Positions 1 to 8,820 of a stretch of 64,000 nt of DNA are shown in pieces. The first letter of the stretch is position 1. Each line of letters opens with the position of its first letter. The position numbers and the translations under genes were made by a program. Below the pieces are notes generated by a model. That model worked only from the letters and a program-made list of their open reading frames with translations. It had not been told where the DNA came from and did not search any database. Source of the DNA: Flammeovirgaceae bacterium UBA2786 (GTDB lineage Bacteria; Bacteroidota; Bacteroidia; Cytophagales; Cyclobacteriaceae). The stretch is from positions 1-64,000 of the forward strand of contig DEIA01000079.1 in the NCBI GenBank assembly GCA_002352225.1. Reading direction: 5' to 3'.

Positions 1-1146
1 GGAGGTGTTGATTCCAGCGTAGCCGCCTATCTGCTCAAAGAGCAAGGCTATGAAGTAATCGGCATGTTCATGAAAAACTGGCATGACGACACCGTAACCA
101 TCAGCAACGAGTGCCCGTGGCTTGACGACAGCAACGATGCCATGATTGTGGCCCAACATCTTGGCATTCCTTTTCAAGCTATTGATTTAAGTAAGGAATA
201 TAAGGAGCGCATTGTTGATTACATGTTTGCCGAATACCAGGCCGGCCGTACACCCAACCCCGATATACTTTGTAACCGCGAAATTAAGTTTGATGTATTC
301 TTGCAAGGCGCGTTAAAGCTTGGCGCTGATTATGTTGCCACCGGCCACTATTGCAGAAGAGGCGAAGTACAAAAAGATGGTAACACGTATTATCAATTAC
401 TGGCCGGAAAAGATCCAAACAAAGATCAAAGCTATTTTCTCTGCCAGCTTACTCAGGCACAACTTTCAAAAGCTTTGTTTCCGATTGGTGAATTACTGAA
501 GCCAGAAGTTCGCGCTATCGCTAAAAAAGCAAATCTGGCTACAGCCGAGAAAAAAGACTCGCAAGGCTTGTGCTTTGTTGGCAAAGTTCATTTGCCCGAT
601 TTTTTACAACAACGACTTGAACCTAAAAAGGGTAACGTAGTTGAAGTGCCGTTTGATTCAACTGCATTCAAAAACGGATATGAACCAACCGACCTGCAAA
701 ACCTTACAAAACCTTATGTGTTTAATCCCGAACTGGGCGAAGTAGTAGGCGAACACAACGGTGCTCATTTTTATACTATTGGTCAGCGCAGAGGGCTAAA
801 CATTGGCGGATATGAAAAACCTCTTTTTGTAATAGGCACCGATACGATCAAGAATATTATTTATACCGGCAGTGGCGATGATCATCCGGGACTTTATAGA
901 AAAGGACTGTTTGTTCCCCATGTTGATGAACACTGGATTCGTGAAGATTTAAAACTCCTAATGGGGGAATCGAAAAATTTTATGGCACGCATCCGGTATC
1001 GCCAGCCGCTTGAGCTTTGCACGCTTCACAAAAAAGAAGAAGGGTTGTATATTATTTTCAACAAGCCACAACGCGGGGTTACGCCCGGGCAGTTTGTAGC
1101 CTGGTATGAGAATGATGAGTTGATTGGCTCAGGTGTAATTAACTGA
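1..1146 (+). CDS. mnmA: tRNA-specific 2-thiouridylase MnmA (5' end outside window)
   Basis: The gene is open at the left edge. The first codons read GGVDSS, the ATP-pyrophosphatase PP-loop of MnmA, so only about 10-15 N-terminal residues should be missing. MnmA activates U34 of tRNA-Lys, -Glu and -Gln with ATP and inserts sulfur to make the 2-thiouridine of mnm5s2U. Both expected cysteines are visible: one in NPDILCNREIKF (about codon 91) and the persulfide-forming one in DSQGLCFVGK. The tRNA-binding segments FYTIGQRRGL and the C-terminal beta-barrel are present, and the visible 381 codons fit the family length. Its stop codon directly abuts the stop of the convergent AraC gene. Identification is very secure. 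Confidence 0.97.
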   Translation, partial: GGVDSSVAAYLLKEQGYEVIGMFMKNWHDDTVTISNECPWLDDSNDAMIVAQHLGIPFQAIDLSKEYKERIVDYMFAEYQAGRTPNPDILCNREIKFDVFLQGALKLGADYVATGHYCRRGEVQKDGNTYYQLLAGKDPNKDQSYFLCQLTQAQLSKALFPIGELLKPEVRAIAKKANLATAEKKDSQGLCFVGKVHLPDFLQQRLEPKKGNVVEVPFDSTAFKNGYEPTDLQNLTKPYVFNPELGEVVGEHNGAHFYTIGQRRGLNIGGYEKPLFVIGTDTIKNIIYTGSGDDHPGLYRKGLFVPHVDEHWIREDLKLLMGESKNFMARIRYRQPLELCTLHKKEEGLYIIFNKPQRGVTPGQFVAWYENDELIGSGVIN

Positions 1147-2193
1147 TTACCGCTTTTGCTTAACCTCCGATGGTAATTTATCTGTCCACATTTTAAAGGC
1201 TCTCCGAAAAGACCTCGCATCAGCATACCCCATAATACTTGCTATTTCCACTACTTTGCTTTTCGAATTTTTGATAAGATGAATGGCCACGTCCTTTTGT
1301 AACTGTGTAGATAGCTTCCGGTAGGTAGTGTCATTTTCACTAAGCATACGCTGAAAGGTTCGGGGGGTCATATTCATAAGCGAAGCCACTACCTCTAGTG
1401 AAGGAATCTGAGTTCTAAACTCCTTCATAAGTAGTGCGCGTACCTGATCGGCAAAATTAGTCTTTCGCTTCCGTGTACTCTCAAAGCGATCTTGAATCAA
1501 TTGACTAAATAAGGCGTGTAGTGAACGATCGTAACTCACTACCGTCACCTGTATTGCCGCCTCATCAAATACCAGTTGATTGGCTTTGGCATTAAACTCA
1601 ACGTTGCATTGAAAAATACGTTCATATTCTTTTCTACTGGTGGGCTTTGGAAAAGCGAAGGCAACCCGCTTCGGCAAAATTGATTTTCCAGCCAATTGCT
1701 TAAACACATTCATTGTCCCTGACATCGCTTGTTCAGTTGCTTGTCTGGCTGTTTTTTCTGAAGAGTGTAACCACAATTCATTAGGTTCAAACGAAAGTAT
1801 TATGTCAGCCTTTACCTGGCGCCACCTATAAAAAAACATGTCGGTAGCTAATTCACTATACCTGGATACACTTTGAAACGATGCAAATACTGTGTGACAA
1901 TTTTGCATCAGATGTCCGATAAGTCCAAGTATGCTTGGATTGGTTTGCTCACCTAAGTGCAAGCCCAACAAGGGATCTTTTGTTTCTTTAACGGCAACCT
2001 GCCACGAAAGAATAGCACGATCAAAATCAAGATACTTTTCGGAATCGTTCAACTCTTCAGGTACAATGCCAATTGCATGGCAAAGAACAGATAATCGTGC
2101 CCCCCGATTAGCAGCACCAAACAGGATATCCCGTATAATAGGCATGTGAGCGTACATGTCGTGTTTTGTCCCCTTTTTGTCACAAGTTATCAT
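1147..2193 (-). CDS. AraC family transcriptional regulator with arabinose-binding-like N-terminal domain
   Basis: A 348-residue cytoplasmic regulator. Residues about 20-210 resemble the arabinose-binding-like domain found in OruR/ArgR-type AraC proteins (ILGLIGHLMQNCHT is typical). Residues about 245-345 form the double helix-turn-helix, with VASLMNMTPRTFQRML and VVEIASIMGYADARSFRRAFKMW. It probably senses a small molecule and controls nearby or distant genes; the ligand cannot be read from the sequence. It stands divergently from the DUF4345 gene, with only about 44 bp between the two start codons, so that gene is a plausible target (inference). The 3' end abuts mnmA without spacing. Confidence 0.85.
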   Translation of the reverse strand: MITCDKKGTKHDMYAHMPIIRDILFGAANRGARLSVLCHAIGIVPEELNDSEKYLDFDRAILSWQVAVKETKDPLLGLHLGEQTNPSILGLIGHLMQNCHTVFASFQSVSRYSELATDMFFYRWRQVKADIILSFEPNELWLHSSEKTARQATEQAMSGTMNVFKQLAGKSILPKRVAFAFPKPTSRKEYERIFQCNVEFNAKANQLVFDEAAIQVTVVSYDRSLHALFSQLIQDRFESTRKRKTNFADQVRALLMKEFRTQIPSLEVVASLMNMTPRTFQRMLSENDTTYRKLSTQLQKDVAIHLIKNSKSKVVEIASIMGYADARSFRRAFKMWTDKLPSEVKQKR

Positions 2194-2215
2194 TTCCTCT
2201 CAAAAGCACCAGCCC

Positions 2216-2223
2216 TACTTTTG
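2216..2223 (+). promoter_or_regulatory. Bacteroidota -7 element (TACTTTTG) before the DUF4345 gene
   Basis: TACTTTTG matches the TAnnTTTG consensus and lies 14 nt before the ATG at 2238. No -33 TTG is seen at the usual distance, so it may need an activator; the divergent AraC protein is a candidate. Confidence 0.45.
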
Positions 2224-2237
2224 AATCAAAAAAATTT

Positions 2238-2651
2238 ATGATAACAAAAAGAATCGCTCAGGTATTTCTGGGATTAATGGGCCTTGCATTTTGCAAGGTG
2301 GGTATTGAAGCATTGTTTACCCCACAGGCGGTATTGGCCAACGTAGGTATTGTGCTGGACAACAGCAGCGCACTAAACTCAATGCGTGCAGTTTATGGCG
2401 GCATGCACCTGGTGTTTGGATTATTCTGCCTGTGGGGTATTCTCAAAAATCAATCTGTACCCTTGTTACTGGTTGCACTTTACACAACAGGTTTTGTTGT
2501 AGGGCGAACTGTAGGAATTCTTTTGGATGGTAGCCCGAATGAGTTTGTTACCACCTGGCTGTTTACCGAACTCTTCTCGTTGGCTACATCCGTAACATTG
2601 CTAATTGCTTTGCAGCGAAAGACCGAACCTAAGGCCGCTACTGCTCTTTAA
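2238..2651 (+). CDS. DUF4345-like small membrane protein
   Basis: The ATG at 2238 (MITKRIAQVFLG) was chosen over an upstream in-frame start that would run through the promoter. The 137-residue product has four hydrophobic segments (about 5-20, 48-66, 72-92, 104-122) and the pattern GLMGLAFCKVGIEALF...RAVYGGMHLVFGLFCLWG seen in DUF4345 proteins. Function is unknown; it is expected in the cytoplasmic membrane. The gene overlaps the 3' end of the convergent DUF502 gene by 14 bp. The family assignment is from recall of conserved residues and is moderately sure. Confidence 0.7.
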   Translation: MITKRIAQVFLGLMGLAFCKVGIEALFTPQAVLANVGIVLDNSSALNSMRAVYGGMHLVFGLFCLWGILKNQSVPLLLVALYTTGFVVGRTVGILLDGSPNEFVTTWLFTELFSLATSVTLLIALQRKTEPKAATAL

Positions 2652-3201
2652 AGCCAGAGATTCCACCAGAAACAATAAACTTCATAGCAACAGGTCCCGA
2701 AATATTAAGGGGCCTGATGCTTTCTCTGGATACTAAAAAATGATTGCCCGAAAACGCATACGAGTGTGGAAAATATACGGCCACCATATCTTTTAATCCC
2801 AATTCGGAAAGATCTTGCTGCGTTACAAAACCAATCTGGTGCAACGTGTTTTCTTTGTTGATCGTTACCAGTACAGGTTTATCAAACTTACGCTTATCCC
2901 CGACAAACGCACCAATCAAATCTTTAATAGAAGAATAGATTAATTTAATAAAAGGGATGCGATTGATTAAGTGATCAAGCCAGTCGGTAACCGTGTTTAG
3001 GGCAAAGGTTGAGGTAACATATCCGAACAGGGTTATTACTCCGAAAATGATCAGAAAACCAAGACCCGGGTATGGCAGACTAAGAAGGCCATCCAATTGG
3101 GCAAACGACCAGAAAACAAAATAGCCTGTGGCCAGCAAGGGCACAATAAACAACATGCCACTAAAAAAGTAGCGGGCAATTTTCCTAAGGGTTGTCTTCA
3201 T
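2638..3201 (-). CDS. DUF502 family membrane protein
   Basis: A 187-residue protein with two N-terminal membrane spans (about 10-32 and 45-66) followed by a soluble domain. The segment IPFIKLIYSSIKDLIGAF, then KPVLVTI, FVTQQ and YFPHSYAFSGNHFLVSRESI, are hallmarks of DUF502 proteins. The family is widespread in bacteria and its biochemical role is not established. It has its own promoter immediately after the nqr terminator. It overlaps the convergent DUF4345 gene by 14 bp. Family call secure, function unknown. Confidence 0.88.
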   Translation of the reverse strand: MKTTLRKIARYFFSGMLFIVPLLATGYFVFWSFAQLDGLLSLPYPGLGFLIIFGVITLFGYVTSTFALNTVTDWLDHLINRIPFIKLIYSSIKDLIGAFVGDKRKFDKPVLVTINKENTLHQIGFVTQQDLSELGLKDMVAVYFPHSYAFSGNHFLVSRESIRPLNISGPVAMKFIVSGGISGFKEQ

Positions 3202-3206
3202 GGCAA

Positions 3207-3214
3207 CAAAAGTA
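3207..3214 (-). promoter_or_regulatory. -7 element (TACTTTTG) five nt before the DUF502 start codon
   Basis: TACTTTTG on the minus strand matches TAnnTTTG and ends only 5 nt before the ATG at 3201. Transcription would begin at or near the A of the start codon, giving a leaderless mRNA. It touches the 3' T-run of the nqr terminator. Confidence 0.5.
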
Positions 3215-3243
3215 AAAAGGCCTCCGATTTGTTCGGAGGCCTT
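3214..3243 (-). terminator. Rho-independent terminator of the nqr operon
   Basis: An 11-bp perfect stem (3217-3227 with 3233-3243, AAGGCCTCCGA / TCGGAGGCCTT) with a 5-nt loop, followed on the minus strand by a T-run. It closes the operon right after nqrE, before any nqrF could be read. Confidence 0.85.
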
Positions 3244-3268
3244 ACCATTTTCTTTTTATTAACTCTGA

Positions 3269-3886
3269 TTATAACGAGAAACCAAGGAAACTAAGAAAGC
3301 CAAGAGACATTAAACCCACCAGAATAAACGTAATGCCAAGCCCTTTAAGCGGGCCCGGAACGTTCGAGTATTTCATCTTTTCACGCACACCGGCTAGGGC
3401 CACAATGGCTAACATCCAGCCAAAGCCAGAACCTACTCCATAAACAACAGACTGTGCGAAACTAAACGGAGGATTTTTACCAACCATAAATAACGCACCA
3501 CCTAATATAGCGCAGTTTACAGCAATTAAGGGAAGAAAAATGCCCAGCGAACCATAAAGTGCAGGCGAGAATTTTTCAACTGCCATTTCGGTTAGTTGCA
3601 CTACCGCGGCAATAACCGAGATGAAAACAATAAACTGAAGGAAGCCAAGATCAATGCTGGCAAAGTCGCTGCTTACCCAGGTTAATGCACCCGGATTGAG
3701 CACATACTCCTGGATAATCCAGTTAAGGGGTACCGTTACCCCCAACACAAACACAACGGCCATACCCAGACCAAAGGCAGTTTTTACTTTTTTCGAAATC
3801 GCCAGAAATGAACACATGCCTAAGAAGTAGGCAAAGATCATGTTGTCGATAAAGATGGAACGTATACCAAGATTTACTAAATCCAT
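3269..3886 (-). CDS. nqrE: Na+-translocating NADH:quinone reductase subunit E
   Basis: A 205-residue integral membrane protein with six predicted spans, close to the usual NqrE length. NqrE and NqrD form the symmetric membrane pair that sits around an iron centre held by cysteines in Na+-NQR; here Cys residues occur in FLGMCSFLAI and IAVNCAILGG. It helps carry electrons from NADH to quinone while Na+ is pumped out. It is the last gene of the operon, 12 bp after nqrD, and is followed by a strong terminator. In most genomes nqrF follows directly; here it does not. Confidence 0.96.
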   Translation of the reverse strand: MDLVNLGIRSIFIDNMIFAYFLGMCSFLAISKKVKTAFGLGMAVVFVLGVTVPLNWIIQEYVLNPGALTWVSSDFASIDLGFLQFIVFISVIAAVVQLTEMAVEKFSPALYGSLGIFLPLIAVNCAILGGALFMVGKNPPFSFAQSVVYGVGSGFGWMLAIVALAGVREKMKYSNVPGPLKGLGITFILVGLMSLGFLSFLGFSL

Positions 3887-3898
3887 AACTAAAATATC

Positions 3899-4561
3899 TT
3901 AATGTGTTTCACGATAACCGTTAATAGAGCGTTGTACCCAAATAACCACGCCCACAATTACGCAGGCTCCGGCAGGAAGAAGCATCAGACCATTACCTTT
4001 ATAATCGAGGCCCATCGCTTCAAATACTTTAAATCCGAAAATTGAGCCACCACCGAGCAACTCGCGGAAGAAGGCTACAATCATCAGGATAAGTCCATAG
4101 CCTAACCCATTTCCAATTCCATCAAGGAATGATGGACCGGGTTTATTACCCATCGCATAAGCTTCGAGGCGACCCATTACAATACAGTTTGTAATAATAA
4201 GACCGATAAATACTGACAACTGCTTCCAGATATCATACACATAGGCCTTCAATACCTGATCGACCATAATAACCCAAAGCGATACAACCGCTAGCTGAAC
4301 GATAATACGAATCCGGCTTGGGATTGAATTACGCATTATCGAAATGATGAAGTTGGAACTTGCCGTTACTACGGTAAGCGCTATGGCCATTACCATCGCT
4401 GGCTTCATTTGAGTTGTTACCGCCAATGCTGAACAGATACCCAACACCTGCACGGTAACTGGGTTATCAATATCCAATGGGTTAGTAATAAGCTTCCTGT
4501 TCTTCTTAGAGAAAAGGGGCTCTGATTTTTTCTCAACAACCTCTGCTACTTCCGTACTCAT
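3899..4561 (-). CDS. nqrD: Na+-translocating NADH:quinone reductase subunit D
   Basis: A 220-residue, six-span membrane subunit, homologous to NqrE with inverted topology. Typical segments are PVTVQVLGICSALAVT, TNCIVMGRLEAYAMGNKPGPSFLDGIGNGLGYG and ELLGGGSIFG. The Cys residues in GICSAL and TNCIV are the expected ligands of the intramembrane Fe centre. An N-terminal soluble extension of about 25 residues (AEVVEKKSEPLFSKKNRK) precedes the core. The gene starts inside the nqrC stop region (4-bp overlap), which indicates translational coupling. Confidence 0.96.
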   Translation of the reverse strand: MSTEVAEVVEKKSEPLFSKKNRKLITNPLDIDNPVTVQVLGICSALAVTTQMKPAMVMAIALTVVTASSNFIISIMRNSIPSRIRIIVQLAVVSLWVIMVDQVLKAYVYDIWKQLSVFIGLIITNCIVMGRLEAYAMGNKPGPSFLDGIGNGLGYGLILMIVAFFRELLGGGSIFGFKVFEAMGLDYKGNGLMLLPAGACVIVGVVIWVQRSINGYRETH

Positions 4562-5316
4562 AAGTTTGCCTGTTGGTTTGATGTTCTGTTCTTCTTAATA
4601 TACTTTTCATAACACTGAAAGTACTCCCTCAGCATATTATTTACACCTTTTGCGGTTAAGGTTGCGCCCGACATGCCATCCACTTTGTGAACATCGCTGG
4701 CATAGTCCATTCCTTCACCCTTTTGCATATCGACTGAAACCAGGTTATCACCTTCAAAAATCTGCTTGCCCTTGTAGCGATCCTGAATATCCGCAGAAGC
4801 GATTCTTGCTCCCAGACCTGGTGTTTCGCCAACGTGCGAATAGTTAACTCCTTTAATTGTATTAAAGTCTGATTCTAAAGCAACGTTACCTGCTATGGTA
4901 TTCCACAATCCGAAACCAAATACTGGTAAAACTGCGTTCTCAATTTTGTTAGGATCCGTTGCACTGCGTACTTCAAATACAGGCAACAGTCTATCTTTTG
5001 GAGTTTTCTTATATTCAACACCAAGGTTAATATCGGTTGGCTTCTTACCCTCTACTACATTTCCCTCAGCATCAATTACGATTTCGCGAATGCGCTCACT
5101 ATAAGTTTTTTCAATATCTACGCCTTCACCCAAGGTCATTACGGTTGAAAGCACATTAGTCTTGCGTTCCAATTCTACATTCGCATCCTGACGAGGCTTC
5201 AATGCCTGTGATGCAAAAGCCAGCAATCCGGCACATACTACCGTAAGGCCCATTGCGTAGAGTATTATATAAAGGTTAGACTGTCGCACGTTGTAATCTC
5301 CGTTTTTTGTTTGCAC
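4558..5316 (-). CDS. nqrC: Na+-translocating NADH:quinone reductase subunit C (covalent FMN)
   Basis: A 252-residue protein with one N-terminal membrane span (about 14-34) and a periplasmic FMN-binding domain. The flavinylation motif SGATLT lies at residues 216-221; T219 should carry the phosphoester-linked FMN added by ApbE. The start overlaps nqrB by 41 bp; a later start would cut into the membrane span, so the overlap is probably real. NqrC passes electrons between the iron centre and the FMN of NqrB. No apbE is present in this window. Confidence 0.95.
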   Translation of the reverse strand: MQTKNGDYNVRQSNLYIILYAMGLTVVCAGLLAFASQALKPRQDANVELERKTNVLSTVMTLGEGVDIEKTYSERIREIVIDAEGNVVEGKKPTDINLGVEYKKTPKDRLLPVFEVRSATDPNKIENAVLPVFGFGLWNTIAGNVALESDFNTIKGVNYSHVGETPGLGARIASADIQDRYKGKQIFEGDNLVSVDMQKGEGMDYASDVHKVDGMSGATLTAKGVNNMLREYFQCYEKYIKKNRTSNQQANL

Positions 5317-6478
5317 TTACTACTACATAATCAATCAGCGGGGCGAATACGTTCATGAACAAAATCGCCAACATGATACCCTCCGGGTAGGCCGGGTTAA
5401 AATTCCGGATCAATACCGTAAACATTCCTATCAACAAACCATATACCCACTTACCGGTTTCGGTTTGGGCAGCCGTTACCGGATCAGTCGCCATAAACAC
5501 AGCGCCAAAAGCCAATCCGCCAATAACCAAATGATAGTAGGCAGGTAATTGTGTGTATGGAGTACTACCCACAAGATTTAACAACAAGCCCATGGCATAA
5601 GCACCGCCAAATACGCTAACAATAATTTTCCAGCTACCGGTTCCTGTTGCTATCAGAATCAAGCCACCGATCAAACACATCAATGTTGAAGTTTCACCAA
5701 TAGAACCCGGACGGAATCCTAAAAACATATTCTGAAGGGTAAACACGCCTTCATTCCATCCTGTTCCGAACGAGTTAAGCGCTGCAATTACGTTGTTACC
5801 ATTTGTAGAGGCATCGCCTGCTACAGACAATGGTGTTGCTCCAGAGAATCCAGCCACAACCTGGGCATCGCCAAGGTATGTCCACACATCGCCTGAAATA
5901 TCGGTTGGGTAAGCAAAGTATAAGAATGCCCGCGCAGTTAATGCTACGTTTACTACGTTCATACCCGTACCACCAAATGCTTCTTTACCAATAATAACAG
6001 CAAAGGCAGTAGCTACACCCACTTGCCATAGCGGAATATCCGGGGGCATTACCAGTGGAATAAGCATACCCGTTACTAAAAAACCTTCGTTTACCGGGTG
6101 CTTGCGGATAATGGCAAACACAAATTCAATTCCAAGACCCACCGCATAGGATACTACCACAATCGGCAACACCTGCCACAATCCCACGCCAATTTTCTGA
6201 CCGAGGGTTGCTCCGGCATCGCCAATAGCCAGAAAGTGCTGATGACCTACATTATAAATACCGAAGAGTAAACAAGGAACCATGGCGATGATCACGGTCA
6301 TCATTAATCGCTTTAAGTCAATGGCATCGCGAATCTGCGAACCCTTTACTTCGTTTGTTGTGTTGGGCGCAAACAGAAATGTATCCATTGCCTCGTAGGC
6401 ATAAAAATACTTTTCCAGTTTACCTCCCTTTTCAAACTGGTGCTTTACTTTATCAAGCTGATTTCTCAAAAACTTCAT
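5276..6478 (-). CDS. nqrB: Na+-translocating NADH:quinone reductase subunit B (covalent FMN)
   Basis: A 400-residue membrane protein with about ten spans, the expected size. The FMN-threonine motif FSGATPLS is at residues 211-218 (T215). Other family marks are PLVMPPDIPLWQVGVATAFAVIIGKEAFGGTGMNVVNVALTARAF and GSIGETSTLMCLIGG. NqrB holds covalent FMN and riboflavin and is the main Na+ and quinone-reducing subunit. It lies 12 bp after nqrA and overlaps nqrC by 41 bp. Confidence 0.97.
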   Translation of the reverse strand: MKFLRNQLDKVKHQFEKGGKLEKYFYAYEAMDTFLFAPNTTNEVKGSQIRDAIDLKRLMMTVIIAMVPCLLFGIYNVGHQHFLAIGDAGATLGQKIGVGLWQVLPIVVVSYAVGLGIEFVFAIIRKHPVNEGFLVTGMLIPLVMPPDIPLWQVGVATAFAVIIGKEAFGGTGMNVVNVALTARAFLYFAYPTDISGDVWTYLGDAQVVAGFSGATPLSVAGDASTNGNNVIAALNSFGTGWNEGVFTLQNMFLGFRPGSIGETSTLMCLIGGLILIATGTGSWKIIVSVFGGAYAMGLLLNLVGSTPYTQLPAYYHLVIGGLAFGAVFMATDPVTAAQTETGKWVYGLLIGMFTVLIRNFNPAYPEGIMLAILFMNVFAPLIDYVVVSANKKRRLQRATV

Positions 6479-6490
6479 TACAAACCCTGA

Positions 6491-7855
6491 TTAACTTTGT
6501 TGAACTAAATCAAGTCCTTCTCTTAAAATTTCCTGAACCTTATGCTTTGACACATCGACAAACTCGCACAGTGCCAGGTCTTCTTCAATTACTTCATAAA
6601 TACCCAGCGCTTCCATCTCATCTATGTCTTCTGCTAAAATACTCTTGAGTAAATGAGTAGGTAACACATCCATTGGTGTAACCTGTTCAAACACTCCGGT
6701 TTGAACAAAGGCACGCGGTTCGCCATGGGTGTTGGTATCAGCAACGCGTTCGCTGGCTGGCGACAGGAATGAAAGCAAGCCTAATGCACGATGGAAACTG
6801 ATCTTTTTCGCGCTGGGGGTTATCCATCCTAAAAACTCATAGTAATCGCCTTCCGGCAGAACTGAAACCTGATGATCAAAAAAACCAATGTGACCATCTT
6901 TTCCAATCGATGTACCGGTAAGTGGGTTACCCGAAATTACCCGAACATGATCCTGATTAAGATTTCCCTCTATAAATTTCTTAACCGATGCTCCGGTATA
7001 TGTTTTATAGTATTGCGGATTCTTAACTTCTGAACCAACTACGGCTACCACGCGCGAAGTATCATAAACTCCATTTAAAAAGAGTTTTCCAATTTGAATT
7101 ACACCCAACGGGTTGATGGTCCATACCACATCACCTTTATTAATAGGATCAATGTGGTGAATCTGAACACCCACACAACCGGCAGGATGAGGACCTGAAA
7201 ACTTATTTACATCAGCACTTTTCACCTGCGAAAAAACGGTTGATATCTCGCTGGAAGCATGTGTGTTTACATGTACAATGCCTGATGTCAGTTTCTTCAA
7301 TACATCTACCCCCACCTGAAAGAACTGATCTTGTCCTTTAAACAGGATGCTGTAATCAGGCGCTAAGGGATGTGTATCGAAGGCCGAAATATGAATGGCT
7401 TTGGGTGAAGTTGCCGGATCGGCTACTACTCCAAACGGACGCTGCACCAAAGATGGCCAAATGCCCGATTGCAAAAGTTGGTCTTTTATTTCGGCTGCAC
7501 CCAGGTTATTAATTTCAGATACCGAGTATTTTTTAAATACCTCAAACTCTACCTTTTTATCGGCCAGAATTTTTATTTCAAGAAGTTTTCTTTTTTCACC
7601 ACGCTTCACTTCTACCACTTCTCCGCTTACGGGTGCAGTAAACAAAATATTTTCATACTTCTTGTCATGAAACAAAGGCGACCCGGCTTTTACGGTATCA
7701 CCCACATTAACCACCACCTTCGGCATGTATAGTCCGAAAAAATCGGTTGGTTTAATTACAAACGTTTCGGGTTGGTCGGTTTCAACAACTTTAGGTGCTG
7801 CTTTACCTTTAAGATTGATAGTGAAACCCTTCTTGAGTCTGATGAATTTGCCCAT
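6491..7855 (-). CDS. nqrA: Na+-translocating NADH:quinone reductase subunit A
   Basis: A 454-residue soluble subunit, first gene of the operon. It starts with the biotinyl-like region (KGFTINLKGKAAP ... GDTVKAGSPLFHDKKYENILFTAPVSGEVVEV), followed by the RnfC/NqrA middle domain (HPAGCVGVQIHHIDPI, VVGSEVKNPQYYKTYTGA, RVISGNPLTGTSIGKDGHIGFFDHQVSVLPEGD). It binds quinone at the cytoplasmic face of the complex. A strong promoter lies 33 bp upstream. Confidence 0.97.
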   Translation of the reverse strand: MGKFIRLKKGFTINLKGKAAPKVVETDQPETFVIKPTDFFGLYMPKVVVNVGDTVKAGSPLFHDKKYENILFTAPVSGEVVEVKRGEKRKLLEIKILADKKVEFEVFKKYSVSEINNLGAAEIKDQLLQSGIWPSLVQRPFGVVADPATSPKAIHISAFDTHPLAPDYSILFKGQDQFFQVGVDVLKKLTSGIVHVNTHASSEISTVFSQVKSADVNKFSGPHPAGCVGVQIHHIDPINKGDVVWTINPLGVIQIGKLFLNGVYDTSRVVAVVGSEVKNPQYYKTYTGASVKKFIEGNLNQDHVRVISGNPLTGTSIGKDGHIGFFDHQVSVLPEGDYYEFLGWITPSAKKISFHRALGLLSFLSPASERVADTNTHGEPRAFVQTGVFEQVTPMDVLPTHLLKSILAEDIDEMEALGIYEVIEEDLALCEFVDVSKHKVQEILREGLDLVQQS

Positions 7856-7888
7856 GAGTAGATGGCAACAATTTTAGTTAGATCGGGG

Positions 7889-7918
7889 CAAAATTAGCAA
7901 TTATCTGGTACTGACAAA
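7889..7918 (-). promoter_or_regulatory. nqr operon promoter (TTTG-N18-TAATTTTG)
   Basis: On the minus strand TTTG (7915-7918) is followed after 18 nt by TAATTTTG (7889-7896), an exact fit to the Bacteroidota housekeeping promoter. It predicts a transcription start near 7882 and a leader of about 27 nt before nqrA. Confidence 0.75.
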
Positions 7919-7970
7919 GGTTAATGAGAAACAAAGTATTCATTAGAGAAAACTCCTTTTTTGTACTTGT

Positions 7971-8666
7971 TTAAGCCTGTGATTTGGCCTGGCGGATCAT
8001 CTTCGTCAGTGCAAGGCGGATCACCTCATCTACCTGTTCATCTATGGTAATGTAGGTAGTATCGATTCCAACCGCATCTTCGGCTTTTCGCAACGGACTT
8101 TCTGCCCTGTTACTGTCGATTGAATCGCGTTGCTCGAGGTTTTCTATAATCGAATCTATATCCACAAGGTCATCGTGCACCAATAATTCCCTTTGCCTGC
8201 GAAAAGCCCGTACCAGGATGTCGGCAGTTAGAAAAATTTTTAATTCAGCTTCCGGAAATACCACTGTACCAATATCCCGACCGTCCATCACAACTCCGCG
8301 ATCTTTGCCCATTCTGCGTTGTTGGTCAACCATAGCCGTTCGAACAGCCCGGATGGTGCTTACCTGACTCACATTCTCTGAAATTCTCATTTTACGGATC
8401 TCAGCCTCTACGTTTATACCATTCAAAAAAGTTTCGCTTATACCTTTCGAATTAACCACAAACGAAATCCGGATTCCCTGCAAAGCCCGGTCTACTTCTT
8501 TGGGGTTTGTGAGAGCAACGTGGTGGTCTAAAAAATACAATGTAACTGCCCGGTACATAGCCCCCGAATCGATGTACCGGTAATTTAATTCCCGGGCAAC
8601 CTCACGGGCTGTAGTGCTTTTACCACAGGCCGAGTATCCATCTATGGCTATAACAATTTTCCGCAT
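7971..8666 (-). CDS. cmk: Cytidylate kinase
   Basis: A 231-residue (d)CMP kinase that transfers phosphate from ATP to CMP/dCMP in pyrimidine salvage and in recycling CMP from lipid synthesis. The P-loop GYSACGKS is near the N-terminus, followed by YIDSGAMYRAVTL and VVMDGRDIGTVVFPEAELKIFLTA, the CMP-binding signature. The RAFRRQREL and RDSIDSNRAESPLRKAEDAV segments of the lid are present. It lies 2 bp after the stop codon of a tiny lipoprotein gene, so the two are cotranscribed. Confidence 0.97.
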   Translation of the reverse strand: MRKIVIAIDGYSACGKSTTAREVARELNYRYIDSGAMYRAVTLYFLDHHVALTNPKEVDRALQGIRISFVVNSKGISETFLNGINVEAEIRKMRISENVSQVSTIRAVRTAMVDQQRRMGKDRGVVMDGRDIGTVVFPEAELKIFLTADILVRAFRRQRELLVHDDLVDIDSIIENLEQRDSIDSNRAESPLRKAEDAVGIDTTYITIDEQVDEVIRLALTKMIRQAKSQA

Positions 8667-8668
8667 GG

Positions 8669-8800
8669 TTAGCAGTCTTTTAGAGGGCAGGGCATGGGCT
8701 TATTTGGATCGGGTTTTTTGTATTTAGGCTTATAGCCAGTTTGTTGACTGGCGCAGGCCGACAAAAAAACAATTAACAATAAGAATATTCTTGTTCTCAC
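8669..8800 (-). CDS. Very small predicted lipoprotein, 43 residues, upstream of cmk
   Basis: A short reading frame with a GTG start (8800-8798): 9 hydrophobic residues, lipobox LSAC at 13-16, then a Pro/Lys-rich tail with TGYKPKYKKP repeats and two cysteines (MPCPLKDC at the end). Cys16 would be lipidated, leaving a mature peptide of about 28 residues. An in-frame TAA just upstream and a weak AGAAGG fix the start. A full promoter (TTTG-N19-TAATTTTG) ends 20 nt before the GTG, and the stop lies 2 bp before cmk, which both argue that the frame is real. Function unknown. Confidence 0.65.
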   Translation of the reverse strand: MRTRIFLLLIVFLSACASQQTGYKPKYKKPDPNKPMPCPLKDC

Positions 8801-8820
8801 ACCTTCTCTTTCAGTTTAGT

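Noticed and set aside
5276..5316. Frameshift between nqrB and nqrC
   Set aside because: The 41-bp overlap looks odd, but both proteins keep full family length and all motifs, so a true overlap is more likely.
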